The position numbers were made by a program, and so were the translations under genes. Positions 45,208 through 53,994 of a DNA stretch of 64,000 nt are shown here, one piece after another; position 1 is the stretch's first letter, and each line of letters begins with the position of its first letter. The stretch is from NCBI GenBank assembly GCA_017983675.1, contig JAGOAZ010000009.1, forward strand, positions 1-64,000, in the 5' to 3' direction. The notes under the pieces are model-generated. The model did no database searches, had not been told where the DNA came from, and worked only from the letters and a program-made list of their open reading frames with translations. Source of the stretch: Fluviicola sp. Its GTDB lineage: Bacteria > Bacteroidota > Bacteroidia > Flavobacteriales_D > Crocinitomicaceae.

Positions 45208-48200
45208 TTATCGTATTAATGTGGTATTTCCTTTGATTATTTGTTGTTCTCCACCAGCGCAGGTGATTTCTAAGTAATAGTCGTATGTATCTGGATCAAG
45301 TAATTTTCCTTTGAACTTCCCGTCCCAACCTTTTGAAATGTCTTTTGTTTCAAAAACCAGTTCTCCCCAACGGTTATAAACTCGGAATAACAGTTGTTCG
45401 GTTATTTCACTTCGGACATAAAGTACATCGTTTTTCCCGTCGCCATTTGGAGTGAACGCATTGGGTACATACACCCAAGCGCGGTCACAAATAAATTGAA
45501 CAACTTTTACACTTACTGTATCCGTTTGAATACAGATGCCATCGGTAACACTTACTGTGTATGTAGTATTCTGTGTTGGTGTGGCGATAACAGTGTTGAT
45601 ATTGTTCACATTTAGTGTTGAGGATGGCGTCCAATTGTACGTATATCCCAAAGGGGTTGCACTTATCGTGCTCGAATTTCCAAGGGTTACAAATCCCGGA
45701 TTAGCAACAGCATTCACAACGCCATTGATTGCACCGACATGAATGAAAATGGAGTCTTTTGCAATACAACCATTCGATCCAGTAGCGGTGCAATAAATCC
45801 AAGAACTTGTTGTTGGATTTGCACTAATAATTGCAGGATTTGTAGTCGGAGTGATGAGGTTCAAGGGCGACCAAGCGTATTGAAAAGTTACATTAGGAAT
45901 AGCTATTGCAGCAGTTAAACTTGTCGATTCTTGCACACAAATAGAATCGTTTCCGGTGATATCTAAACTACCAGAAACATAAAAAACACGCACTGAATCT
46001 ATTGCTGAACAGAAACTGTTACTTGCTTGTAGGTAAAAAGTTGTTGAATTAGTTACTGTTGTCGATAAGACGGAATCAGTTATTGAAACATTTAACGTAT
46101 CTGTAAATTGTGCATTACTTGACCAAATAAATTGTGTTGCAGTACCGAGAGTCAGTGCATTTAAAGTGATTGAATTTTGCGCACACAAGACTGTGTCGTT
46201 TGGAAGAGCAAGTTGAACTTCAGGGAACACTGTAATGATTGTTTTCGCTGTATCAGTAAGCAAACAAACACTATCGGTAACTAATAAGGTTGCTTCATAA
46301 ATTCCCGGTTCAGTATAGGTGATTTGTGGTGAGAAAATCACAGAAGTTGTATCTCCATTGCCGAAGTCCCACAAATAATTATTCGAACCAGCACTCGTGT
46401 TATTAAATTGAACGGTGAAATCTGCACAACCTGATATACTACTTGCTGTAAATTGCGCGTCTGGAATCAAGTCAAAATCAAATTTAAAAACAAGGTTATT
46501 ACAATTGCTGCTCAAGTTTTGTTGCGACCAAGCGTTTGTTGTCGTTGGAAAATCACTATAACCTCCACATCCACCACAAACAGATTGGTAAACGACACCG
46601 TTTTTATCAAATCGTGAAGTCCCACCATCAACATGTTCATTGGCAAATGCTCCACCTAAATATGTTCCATATAACAAACCACTAAAATCACCTTTGAAAA
46701 CACCTAAATAGAAATCAAAACCATTTGCGGGATTTTGTTGGAAAGCATTTGCAGAAACGGGCATTCCACTTAAAGGAGTTGACTGAAAAATATTTGCTCC
46801 CCAACCAGAAACATAGATATTACCACAAATATCAACTAAAAATGCAGAAGGGGAGATGTTAATGTTTGAGTTACTATTCCCAAAAGTTGTTGCGTTGAGA
46901 ATTGAAGTCAAAGAAGGATTTATTTTCGCAATAAACTGACCGCTGTTAGGATTTCCGGTAGCATTTAAAAGTGGAAATTGACCTCCCATCGATTGTCCGA
47001 GTACATAAACATTGTTCAAACGATCTATTTCAACAAAAAACAATTGGTCATAAAGTGAAGTTCCGATGTAACTACTTCGAACTAAAGTTTGTCCATTTGG
47101 AGAAAGTTTCCCAACAAAACCGTCAGCTTTCCCTCCCAAATAGGTTGGATTAAATGCACCGCTTGTTCCTGGAATAGTTGTGCTTGAAGTTCCACCAGCA
47201 AACAAGATGTGGTAGGTTGAATCAATTTTCACTGAATAACACGCGTCGTTGTTTGCTCCTCCAAAATAACTCGACCATTGCAGTGTGTTTAAATTGTTAC
47301 TTAATTTAAAAAGCACAGCATCTTGTTGACCAGCATTATTTGCTTGAAATGGATTTAAAGTTGGGAAATTGGTAGAGCGCGAACAAGAAGCTACAATACA
47401 ATTCCCAAGGGAATCAAGCATGATTTCTCCACGAAATTGATCGCCATAATTGGTGGTGAGTGAATCGTATGCTGCAACTGAGTTATAGTTTCCTGAAGTC
47501 AATTTGTAATTTACGCCATCATTTTGGGAACCGCCCATGTAAGTTGACCCTATCAAATTATGTCCGTTAGCGCTTATTTTAGCAACATAAATATCTGTTC
47601 CAGCCGATCCGAAATTTGAACCGTTAAAATTAATTGATAGGGGAGTTCCCCCAGCATGAGTTGTTTGATAACCATTTACGATTGGAAAATCTAAGCTTGA
47701 AGTAACACCATACAAATAAACGTTGTTTTGTTTGTCGCAGATTAAGCTATGAGCTGTTTCTGTTCCTTGATTATTGTCGCCTCCACCAAGAAAAGTTGTC
47801 CAAAGCATCGTGCTTCCATCTGCTGCATATTTTGAAATAAAAGCGTCAGTTGTTATCGAATTGCCAACATTAGCAAGGGTAAAATTGGAAGTAATATCGT
47901 ACGCAGCGCCATCTGGAGTTGGATATGCATTTCCATAAATTGTCCCGGCAGAATAGGCCGTGCCATCGTATCCATATGTTGCTGTCATTCCAAAATTATC
48001 AGTAACGGAACCACAATACGTTGCGAAAACTAAAGTGGGGTCGATGATCAACGTTGCGTCTTTGTCCCAGTTTTCAATTGCAAACGTCACGATATTATCC
48101 GTAAGCACAAATTTACTTTTAAGTAGGGTCATTTTACCAGATTTCAGTTGGTAAACAACGGGCTTTTCCTCGATAATAGCACCCAATGATGTGGTGATTT

Positions 48201-48768
48201 TTAAATTCCCGTTTTTTTCGATAGAAATTTTTTCAGCACCCTTCCAATCAATAGCAATTTGTGATGGATCACTTCCAGGTGCACACCAAAGTTCGTATTT
48301 GAACTGTGAATCGTTATCAATTATTCGTAAGTCAATACTTGGATAAAAGTCATGCAGCACAACTTGTTGAAAGCCTTTGACGTTTTCTTTCCATTTGGAT
48401 TGCTCGTTACCTATGAAAAAATTGAAATAATGCGGAGTTGGGATGTCTTTAGTAATGTTGGTTACTGCATTCGATCCAATAAAATGGGCGGCAACAAGAG
48501 CTGATTTATATGAAATATCAGTTTTTCCACTAACTGGGTTTGCATGTGCATTGTGTAAATCGCTGTAATCTCTAATGTCGTATACAAAACCATGTTGTTG
48601 CACCCAAATTGTATGTGCTTGTGAGCGAGATTGAAACAGGATTTTTTCGTCCCATTGCCCTTTGTTTTCGAGCAAAGGATGATAAATTGAATGCTTGTAT
48701 TCGTTTTCTTGTAACCAACAATTTAAACTGATCAAGCATGCAACTAAAAAAGACAGCAATTGTTTCAT
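45208..48768 (-). CDS. T9SS-secreted propeller protein with PKD and CHU_C domains
   Basis: 1186 residues, paralogous to the giant protein at 617-8167. Order: signal peptide, DUF7948-like domain (ENKGQWDEKILFQ ... SKWKENVKGFQQVVLHDFYPSIDLRI in pieces), SBBP propeller (TTFLGGGDNN, STYMGGSQNDG, SSYFGGANND), the shared VCGGCGG block, a PKD domain (YLWDFGNGDTTS), an Ig-like stretch (NYNWTPSSTLN-type), and a CHU_C type B sorting domain (PNAFTPNGDGKND, VYNRWGELVFE, GWDGKFKG). It lacks the 51-residue repeats, giving an internal reference for where they were inserted. Ligand unknown. Confidence 0.9.
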   Translation of the reverse strand: MKQLLSFLVACLISLNCWLQENEYKHSIYHPLLENKGQWDEKILFQSRSQAHTIWVQQHGFVYDIRDYSDLHNAHANPVSGKTDISYKSALVAAHFIGSNAVTNITKDIPTPHYFNFFIGNEQSKWKENVKGFQQVVLHDFYPSIDLRIIDNDSQFKYELWCAPGSDPSQIAIDWKGAEKISIEKNGNLKITTSLGAIIEEKPVVYQLKSGKMTLLKSKFVLTDNIVTFAIENWDKDATLIIDPTLVFATYCGSVTDNFGMTATYGYDGTAYSAGTIYGNAYPTPDGAAYDITSNFTLANVGNSITTDAFISKYAADGSTMLWTTFLGGGDNNQGTETAHSLICDKQNNVYLYGVTSSLDFPIVNGYQTTHAGGTPLSINFNGSNFGSAGTDIYVAKISANGHNLIGSTYMGGSQNDGVNYKLTSGNYNSVAAYDSLTTNYGDQFRGEIMLDSLGNCIVASCSRSTNFPTLNPFQANNAGQQDAVLFKLSNNLNTLQWSSYFGGANNDACYSVKIDSTYHILFAGGTSSTTIPGTSGAFNPTYLGGKADGFVGKLSPNGQTLVRSSYIGTSLYDQLFFVEIDRLNNVYVLGQSMGGQFPLLNATGNPNSGQFIAKINPSLTSILNATTFGNSNSNINISPSAFLVDICGNIYVSGWGANIFQSTPLSGMPVSANAFQQNPANGFDFYLGVFKGDFSGLLYGTYLGGAFANEHVDGGTSRFDKNGVVYQSVCGGCGGYSDFPTTTNAWSQQNLSSNCNNLVFKFDFDLIPDAQFTASSISGCADFTVQFNNTSAGSNNYLWDFGNGDTTSVIFSPQITYTEPGIYEATLLVTDSVCLLTDTAKTIITVFPEVQLALPNDTVLCAQNSITLNALTLGTATQFIWSSNAQFTDTLNVSITDSVLSTTVTNSTTFYLQASNSFCSAIDSVRVFYVSGSLDITGNDSICVQESTSLTAAIAIPNVTFQYAWSPLNLITPTTNPAIISANPTTSSWIYCTATGSNGCIAKDSIFIHVGAINGVVNAVANPGFVTLGNSSTISATPLGYTYNWTPSSTLNVNNINTVIATPTQNTTYTVSVTDGICIQTDTVSVKVVQFICDRAWVYVPNAFTPNGDGKNDVLYVRSEITEQLLFRVYNRWGELVFETKDISKGWDGKFKGKLLDPDTYDYYLEITCAGGEQQIIKGNTTLIR

Positions 48769-48843
48769 AATGGAAAGATAGTTATTTGTTTAAAAAGGTT
48801 GCTTTTTTTTGTGAAAGAACTTTTTTAAACAAGCTTTGATGTG

Positions 48844-48851
48844 TATTTTTG
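48844..48851 (+). promoter_or_regulatory. -7 box of the DinB-NlpC unit
   Basis: TATTTTTG, 20 nt before ATG 48871. It lies inside the longer open frame from 48841, which argues for the downstream start. Confidence 0.6.
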
Positions 48852-48870
48852 GAAAACTAATTTTGATCAC

Positions 48871-49449
48871 ATGACGACTCAATGGTTAATAAATGAAGTT
48901 GCAACAATAACGGAGAAAAACATTCAGTTGTTAAAAGCTAAATTTTCGACCTTGTCAGCTGCACAATTAAATTGGAAACCAACGGCCGATTCATGGAGTA
49001 TAGCTGAAGTATTTGCTCATTTGAATGAATATGCGTTGTTTTACCACAATGCGTTGAAAACGCGCATGAATGCAACAAAATTCAGAACGCCGCAATTAGA
49101 ATTCACTTCTTCTCCTTTGGGAAGATCATCTTGGGTTTCTATTAAACTGGGAAAAGAGAAAAATGTAAAACGCAAATTTTCAGCGCCGAAATTCTACGAT
49201 CCTAGTCGAACAAAATCCTTATTAACAGGTAATGAATTAGTTGATTTTAGTTCGAAGCAACAAGAGTTTCTGACTATAATAGAACAATCCTTACAGGTAA
49301 ACATGCGGAAAGTAAAGGTGCCAATTGCACTTTCTAAATTGATTCGTTTTCGTTTGGGAGATGTGCTATTGTTTGTAGCTTATCACAATGAACGACACAT
49401 TCAGCAAGCGATAAATATTACCAAAATGCCCAAATTCCCAAAAAAATGA
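48871..49449 (+). CDS. DinB-like superfamily protein
   Basis: 192-residue four-helix-bundle protein of the DinB/DinB_2 type: LNWKPTADSWSIAEVFAHLNEYALFYH, and the C-terminal metal-site helix AYHNERHIQQ. Metal-ligand histidines are plausible at HLNE, YHNE and RHIQQ. Family members include thiol-dependent transferases, but no substrate can be assigned. The next gene overlaps its stop by 4 nt (ATGA). Confidence 0.85.
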   Translation: MTTQWLINEVATITEKNIQLLKAKFSTLSAAQLNWKPTADSWSIAEVFAHLNEYALFYHNALKTRMNATKFRTPQLEFTSSPLGRSSWVSIKLGKEKNVKRKFSAPKFYDPSRTKSLLTGNELVDFSSKQQEFLTIIEQSLQVNMRKVKVPIALSKLIRFRLGDVLLFVAYHNERHIQQAINITKMPKFPKK

Positions 49450-50201
49450 CACCAGTTTTTGCCTATTGTTCGGTTGCAATTTCTCCGATGAGAAAAGAAG
49501 CGGCTGATGCATCAGAGATGGTGTCACAATTGCTTTTTGGTGAGCCGGTTGAAGTAATCAAAATTTCAGACAATTGGATTCAAATTCGTTCGTATAGTGA
49601 TAACTATGAAGGCTGGGTTGATGAAAAACACCTGCGTTTTTTACGTGAAAAAGAATTTTATCGCTGGTTGGATGGATTAACGACAGAACATCAGTTTCAA
49701 CGGTTATTAAAAACAGAAAATGGAACTTTACGCATTGTGCGTGGTTCATTTGTTCCAAGTGAAGTAAGTCCAGTTTTTACGATCGGTTCAGATCAGTACG
49801 AATGGTTAGATACTGAGGTTCCATTTGACCAAACAAAAACAGCTGTTGCATTAGATTACTTAAATACACCTTATTTGTGGGGAGGAAAGCATATCTTTGG
49901 CATCGATTGTTCAGGTTTTACTCAAATCATACATCGACTTTTTGACATCAATTTACCACGAGATGCATACCAACAAGTCGAACATGGTCAAACAATTCCT
50001 TATGGCGAGCAAGAAGCAGGAGATGTTGCTTTTTTTGTGAACGCAAATGGACGTGTACATCATGTAGGAATACTCCTTGCGCCAAATGAAATCATTCATG
50101 CAAGTGGATTCGTACGAATTGATGATTTTGATCAAGAAGGAATAAGCAGAAGAATTGACAAAAAACGATCACACCAGTTTTATTGCATCAAACGATTTTA
50201 G
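49446..50201 (+). CDS. NlpC/P60 cysteine peptidase with SH3-like domain
   Basis: 251 residues. An N-terminal bacterial SH3 module (VSQLLFGEPVEVIKISDNWIQI, EGWVDEKHLR) precedes an NlpC/P60 (C40) domain with C155 in GIDCSGFTQ, H206 in VHHVGILL and H218 in IIHASG as the catalytic set. These enzymes cut gamma-D-Glu to diamino-acid bonds in muropeptides. No signal peptide is present, so a cytoplasmic recycling role is likely. It overlaps DinB by 4 nt. Confidence 0.93.
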   Translation: MTPVFAYCSVAISPMRKEAADASEMVSQLLFGEPVEVIKISDNWIQIRSYSDNYEGWVDEKHLRFLREKEFYRWLDGLTTEHQFQRLLKTENGTLRIVRGSFVPSEVSPVFTIGSDQYEWLDTEVPFDQTKTAVALDYLNTPYLWGGKHIFGIDCSGFTQIIHRLFDINLPRDAYQQVEHGQTIPYGEQEAGDVAFFVNANGRVHHVGILLAPNEIIHASGFVRIDDFDQEGISRRIDKKRSHQFYCIKRF

Positions 50202-50269
50202 TTAATTGTTTGTTTAAAAGTTCGTGGTTTTTCCTAGTTGAATGTGCAAATCGCTAGTTGAAAACAAAT

Positions 50270-50277
50270 TATATTTG
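50270..50277 (+). promoter_or_regulatory. -7 box of the epimerase-glyA unit
   Basis: TATATTTG, 18 nt before ATG 50295. Confidence 0.6.
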
Positions 50278-50294
50278 CACTCAAATAAAATTCA

Positions 50295-51215
50295 ATGCGC
50301 ATTTTAATAACTGGTGGGGCAGGATTTATTGGAAGTAATCTATCAAAAAGACTCGTTGATGATGGTCACGAAGTTGTTGTGCTCGATAATCTTCTTCGAG
50401 GAAATAAATTGGATAAGTCAACATTTGAAGCAATACATTTTATCAATGGTGATGTAAGAGATTTTGAAACCGTTAATCAAGCTTCAAAAGGCTGTGATGT
50501 GATTTTTCATTTCGCAGCAGTTTTAGGTGTTGATATCGTTGCGGACAATCCTGTTGAAACAATGGATGTAGAAGTGATAGGAACACGAAACATTGTGAAC
50601 GCTGCGTTAGGCAATAATGTTCAACATGTTTTGTATGCCTCCACAAGTGGGATTTATGGTCATACTTCGTTTGAAAATTTGTTGACGGAAGAAATTTTAG
50701 TCGATCCAAAAACGTCTTACGCCATGGCAAAGCGGTACAATGAAATTTATCTAGCTTCACATTACGAAGAAAAGAAGATTAACGTAATTTCCTTGCGTTT
50801 TTTCAATGTTTATGGTCACAATCAAGATAATAGAATGGTAGTGCCTCGTTTTTTTGAACAAGCTAAAAACAATGAGCCAATCACTATTTTTGGAACAGGG
50901 AAACAAACGCGTGACTTCACTTACATTGACGATACAGTAGAGGCTTGCGTTCGATTAATGAATACAAAAGGTTGTCATATAGTTAATATAGCAAACGAAA
51001 ACGAGTGGTGTATTGAAGATTTAGGCTTGAAAATCCGTGAAATTACAGGTGCAAAGTCACCAATTCAATTCATCGATGCGCCAAAAAAACGTTACGACTA
51101 TGAAGTGGAACGTAGAGTTGGAAGTTCGTTGAAATTACAAGCAATGACGGGATATAAACCAGCGACCAATTTAGAAGAAGGACTTCTTAAAATAATAGCA
51201 ATTAATAGTAAGTAA
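50295..51215 (+). CDS. NAD-dependent epimerase/dehydratase
   Basis: 306-residue extended SDR acting on nucleotide sugars. GGAGFIGSNLSK binds NAD, VLDNLLRG and GDVRDFE follow, the serine is in ASTSGIYG, and SYAMAKRYNE gives the catalytic Tyr/Lys. TRDFTYIDDTVEA and a C-terminal GYKPATNLEEGL complete a UDP-glucose 4-epimerase-like sequence. The exact sugar is not determinable. glyA follows 12 bp downstream. Confidence 0.9.
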   Translation: MRILITGGAGFIGSNLSKRLVDDGHEVVVLDNLLRGNKLDKSTFEAIHFINGDVRDFETVNQASKGCDVIFHFAAVLGVDIVADNPVETMDVEVIGTRNIVNAALGNNVQHVLYASTSGIYGHTSFENLLTEEILVDPKTSYAMAKRYNEIYLASHYEEKKINVISLRFFNVYGHNQDNRMVVPRFFEQAKNNEPITIFGTGKQTRDFTYIDDTVEACVRLMNTKGCHIVNIANENEWCIEDLGLKIREITGAKSPIQFIDAPKKRYDYEVERRVGSSLKLQAMTGYKPATNLEEGLLKIIAINSK

Positions 51216-51227
51216 TAACACAACAAC

Positions 51228-52502
51228 ATGAAACGAGATCAAGAAGTTTTTAATTTAATCGCAGACGAAAAGCAACGTCAACTTCACGGAATCGAATTGA
51301 TTGCATCCGAAAACTTTGTTTCTGATGAAGTGATGGAAGCAATGGGTTCTGTTTTAACAAACAAGTACGCAGAAGGATTACCAGGTAAAAGATACTATGG
51401 TGGTTGTGAAGTTGTCGATAAAGTTGAACAACTTGCAATTGATCGTTTGTGTAAATTGTTTAATGCAACTTGGGCGAATGTTCAGCCACATTCAGGTGCT
51501 CAAGCAAATGCAGCTGTATTTTTGGCTTGTTTGCAACCTGGCGATAAAATTTTAGGTTTCGATTTAAGTCATGGCGGTCACTTGACACATGGTTCTGCAG
51601 TTAATTTTTCTGGTAAATTATACCAACCTTTCTTCTATGGCGTAAGCAAAGAAACGGGAATGGTAGATTATGACTTAATGGAAGAAGTTGCAAGAAGAGA
51701 AAAACCAAAAATGATTATTTGTGGTGCTTCTGCTTATTCAAGAGATTGGGATTACGCACGTATTCGTAAAGTTGCAGATGAGGTTGGAGCACTTGTTTTA
51801 GCTGATATATCTCATCCAGCTGGATTGATTGCTGCAGGTTTGCTTTCTGATCCGTTAGAACATTGCCACATTGTCACTTCAACAACGCACAAAACTTTAC
51901 GTGGTCCCCGTGGTGGAATTATCATGATGCGTCATAACTTCGATAATCCATTTGGATTGAAATGGAATAATGGAAATCCAAAATCAATGGCAGCCTTATT
52001 GGATGCAGCAGTCTTCCCTGGTATTCAAGGTGGTCCTTTGGAGCATGTCATTGCTGCTAAAGCAGTTGCGTTTGGAGAAGCATTATCCGATAACTATAAA
52101 ACATACATGCAACAAGTGAAGAAAAATGCAGCTGTAATGGCTGATGAATTCACGCGTTTGGGTTATAAAATTATTTCTGGAGGAACAGATAATCACAGCA
52201 TGTTAATTGATTTGCGCTCAAAAGGCGTGACTGGAAAAGATGCTGAAAACACGTTGGTAAAAGCAGACATTACCGTAAACAAAAACATGGTTCCTTACGA
52301 TACTGAATCACCGTTTATTACTTCAGGCATTCGTGTTGGAACGCCTGCATTGACTTCTCGTGGTGTTAAAGAAGATGAGATTCCTGCTATTGTTGCTTTA
52401 ATTGATCGTGTTTTGATGAACATCAATGACGAGGCTACAATTGAAGCTGTTCGAAAAGAGGTGAATAAATTAATGTCAAACAGACCATTGTTTCAGTGGT
52501 AA
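51228..52502 (+). CDS. glyA: serine hydroxymethyltransferase
   Basis: 424-residue PLP enzyme interconverting serine and glycine with tetrahydrofolate. The N-terminal [15 protein letters not shown], the [15 protein letters not shown] motif, [11 protein letters not shown] and the PLP lysine K222 in [14 protein letters not shown] are all present. Length and start are standard. It is in an operon with the epimerase and is followed by a strong terminator. Confidence 0.97.
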   Translation: MKRDQEVFNLIADEKQRQLHGIELIASENFVSDEVMEAMGSVLTNKYAEGLPGKRYYGGCEVVDKVEQLAIDRLCKLFNATWANVQPHSGAQANAAVFLACLQPGDKILGFDLSHGGHLTHGSAVNFSGKLYQPFFYGVSKETGMVDYDLMEEVARREKPKMIICGASAYSRDWDYARIRKVADEVGALVLADISHPAGLIAAGLLSDPLEHCHIVTSTTHKTLRGPRGGIIMMRHNFDNPFGLKWNNGNPKSMAALLDAAVFPGIQGGPLEHVIAAKAVAFGEALSDNYKTYMQQVKKNAAVMADEFTRLGYKIISGGTDNHSMLIDLRSKGVTGKDAENTLVKADITVNKNMVPYDTESPFITSGIRVGTPALTSRGVKEDEIPAIVALIDRVLMNINDEATIEAVRKEVNKLMSNRPLFQW

Positions 52503-52519
52503 AAAATAACATCATCATG

Positions 52520-52551
52520 AAAGAGGTTGTTTCTGCAACCTCTTTTTTTTT
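52520..52551 (+). terminator. intrinsic terminator after glyA
   Basis: AAAGAGGTTG pairs with CAACCTCTTT (10 bp, 6-nt loop) and runs into a T tract, 18 nt past the glyA stop. Confidence 0.92.
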
Positions 52552-52591
52552 GTGTGTTTTTTTGAAGTCATTTGATTTAAAGTTGAACTAT

Positions 52592-52625
52592 TTTGAATAC
52601 GATCCTATAATTCCATTTATATTTG
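52592..52625 (+). promoter_or_regulatory. promoter of fumarylacetoacetase gene (-33 and -7)
   Basis: TTTG at 52592-52595 and TATATTTG at 52618-52625 are separated by 22 bp, the best full Bacteroidota-type promoter in the window. The start codon is 26 nt after the -7 box. Confidence 0.7.
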
Positions 52626-52650
52626 TATTGAATAACTAAGTAATCGATAT

Positions 52651-53928
52651 ATGTTGAATATCCCCGCAAATAATCCCGAATTAAAATCATGGGTTACTGT
52701 AATTGAAAATTCTGATTTTCCAATACAAAATTTACCTTTTGGTATTATTAAAAATGATCAATTAACTCATCGAGTTGCATCGCGTATTGGAGATTTTGCT
52801 CTTGATTTAAAATCACTTTTTGTTCTGGGGTATTTAGAAAACTTACCGTTTGAATTAGCTGATTTTGATGCTGAATTCTTGAATAAGTTAATGAAAAAAG
52901 GAAAAAAAGCGACGCGTGATTTGAGAAATCGATTATCTAAATTATTGGATGAAAAACAACCTGATTTACAACAAAATGCGCATCATGTTGCTCAAGTATT
53001 AATTCCGATTGATCAGGTAACCATGTGTATGCCCGTTCAAATTGGTGACTACACAGACTTTTATTCAAGTAGAGAACACGCAACAAATGTTGGAATGATG
53101 TTCCGAGATCCTGCAAATGCGTTGTTGCCAAATTGGTTATGGATTCCTGTTGGTTACCATGGACGTTCAAGTTCTGTTATCCTTTCGGGTGAACCAATAA
53201 TTCGTCCCAAAGGACAAATAAAACCAAATCCTGAAGAACCGCCAATTTATGCACCTTGTCGTAATTTGGATTTTGAATTAGAAACAGGTTTTATAACATT
53301 TGATGGCAAACCATTGGGACAATCTATTTCTACTTCAGAGGCTGAAGAATTTATATTTGGAATGGTGTTGTTCAACGATTGGTCAGCTCGCGATATTCAA
53401 ACTTGGGAATATGTTCCTCTTGGACCATTTTTAGCGAAAAATTTCGCGTCTTCCATTTCTGCATGGATTGTTACATTGGATGCTTTGCAACCATTTAAAG
53501 TTAAAGGACCGGAACAGAGTCCTGAAGTACTGTCTTATTTAGCTTGCGATCAAGATTTTGCGTACGATATACAATTACAAGTTGCTATTCAACCAGAAAA
53601 TTCAGACGAAACAACAATTTGTAACTCAAATTTCAAATACATGTATTGGAACATGTCACAACAATTAGCTCACCACACAGTGAATGGTTGTAATGTGAGA
53701 TGCGGCGATTTAATGGGTTCTGGTACAATTTCAGGACCAACACCGGATTCATATGGTTCGATGTTGGAATTAGCATGGAAAGGAACGAAACCATTAAAAA
53801 TGAATGATGGATCTGAACGAAAATTCATACAAGATGGCGACACTGTTATCATGCGTGGTTATTGTGAAAATGGCACTGTTCGTATTGGATTTGGTGAAGT
53901 TTCAGGAAAAATCCTGCCTGCTCTGTAA
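52651..53928 (+). CDS. fahA: fumarylacetoacetase
   Basis: 425 residues, full-length like human FAH. Final step of tyrosine/homogentisate breakdown, hydrolysing fumarylacetoacetate to fumarate and acetoacetate. Signatures: YTDFYSSREHATNVGMMFRD (split across the active-site histidine), LPVGYHGRSSSV-type block (IPVGYHGRSSSVI), RPKGQIKPNPEEPP, DFELETGF, and MVLFNDWSARDIQTWEYVPLG with metal-binding acidic residues. It is transcribed alone; other homogentisate genes are not in the window. Confidence 0.95.
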   Translation: MLNIPANNPELKSWVTVIENSDFPIQNLPFGIIKNDQLTHRVASRIGDFALDLKSLFVLGYLENLPFELADFDAEFLNKLMKKGKKATRDLRNRLSKLLDEKQPDLQQNAHHVAQVLIPIDQVTMCMPVQIGDYTDFYSSREHATNVGMMFRDPANALLPNWLWIPVGYHGRSSSVILSGEPIIRPKGQIKPNPEEPPIYAPCRNLDFELETGFITFDGKPLGQSISTSEAEEFIFGMVLFNDWSARDIQTWEYVPLGPFLAKNFASSISAWIVTLDALQPFKVKGPEQSPEVLSYLACDQDFAYDIQLQVAIQPENSDETTICNSNFKYMYWNMSQQLAHHTVNGCNVRCGDLMGSGTISGPTPDSYGSMLELAWKGTKPLKMNDGSERKFIQDGDTVIMRGYCENGTVRIGFGEVSGKILPAL

Positions 53929-53957
53929 ATACAATAGATTTTTATCCGTTTAAAGTC

Positions 53958-53977
53958 GCTATCTTAGTGAAGATAGC
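53958..53977 (+). other. leader hairpin before the RelA/SpoT gene
   Basis: GCTATCTT and AAGATAGC form a perfect 8-bp stem with a 4-nt loop, 17 nt before the ATG and without a T tail. It also overlaps TATCTTAG, one base from the -7 consensus, so it may be a promoter-overlapping palindrome rather than an RNA hairpin. Confidence 0.45.
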
Positions 53978-53994
53978 CCGAAGAATTAGCCGAT

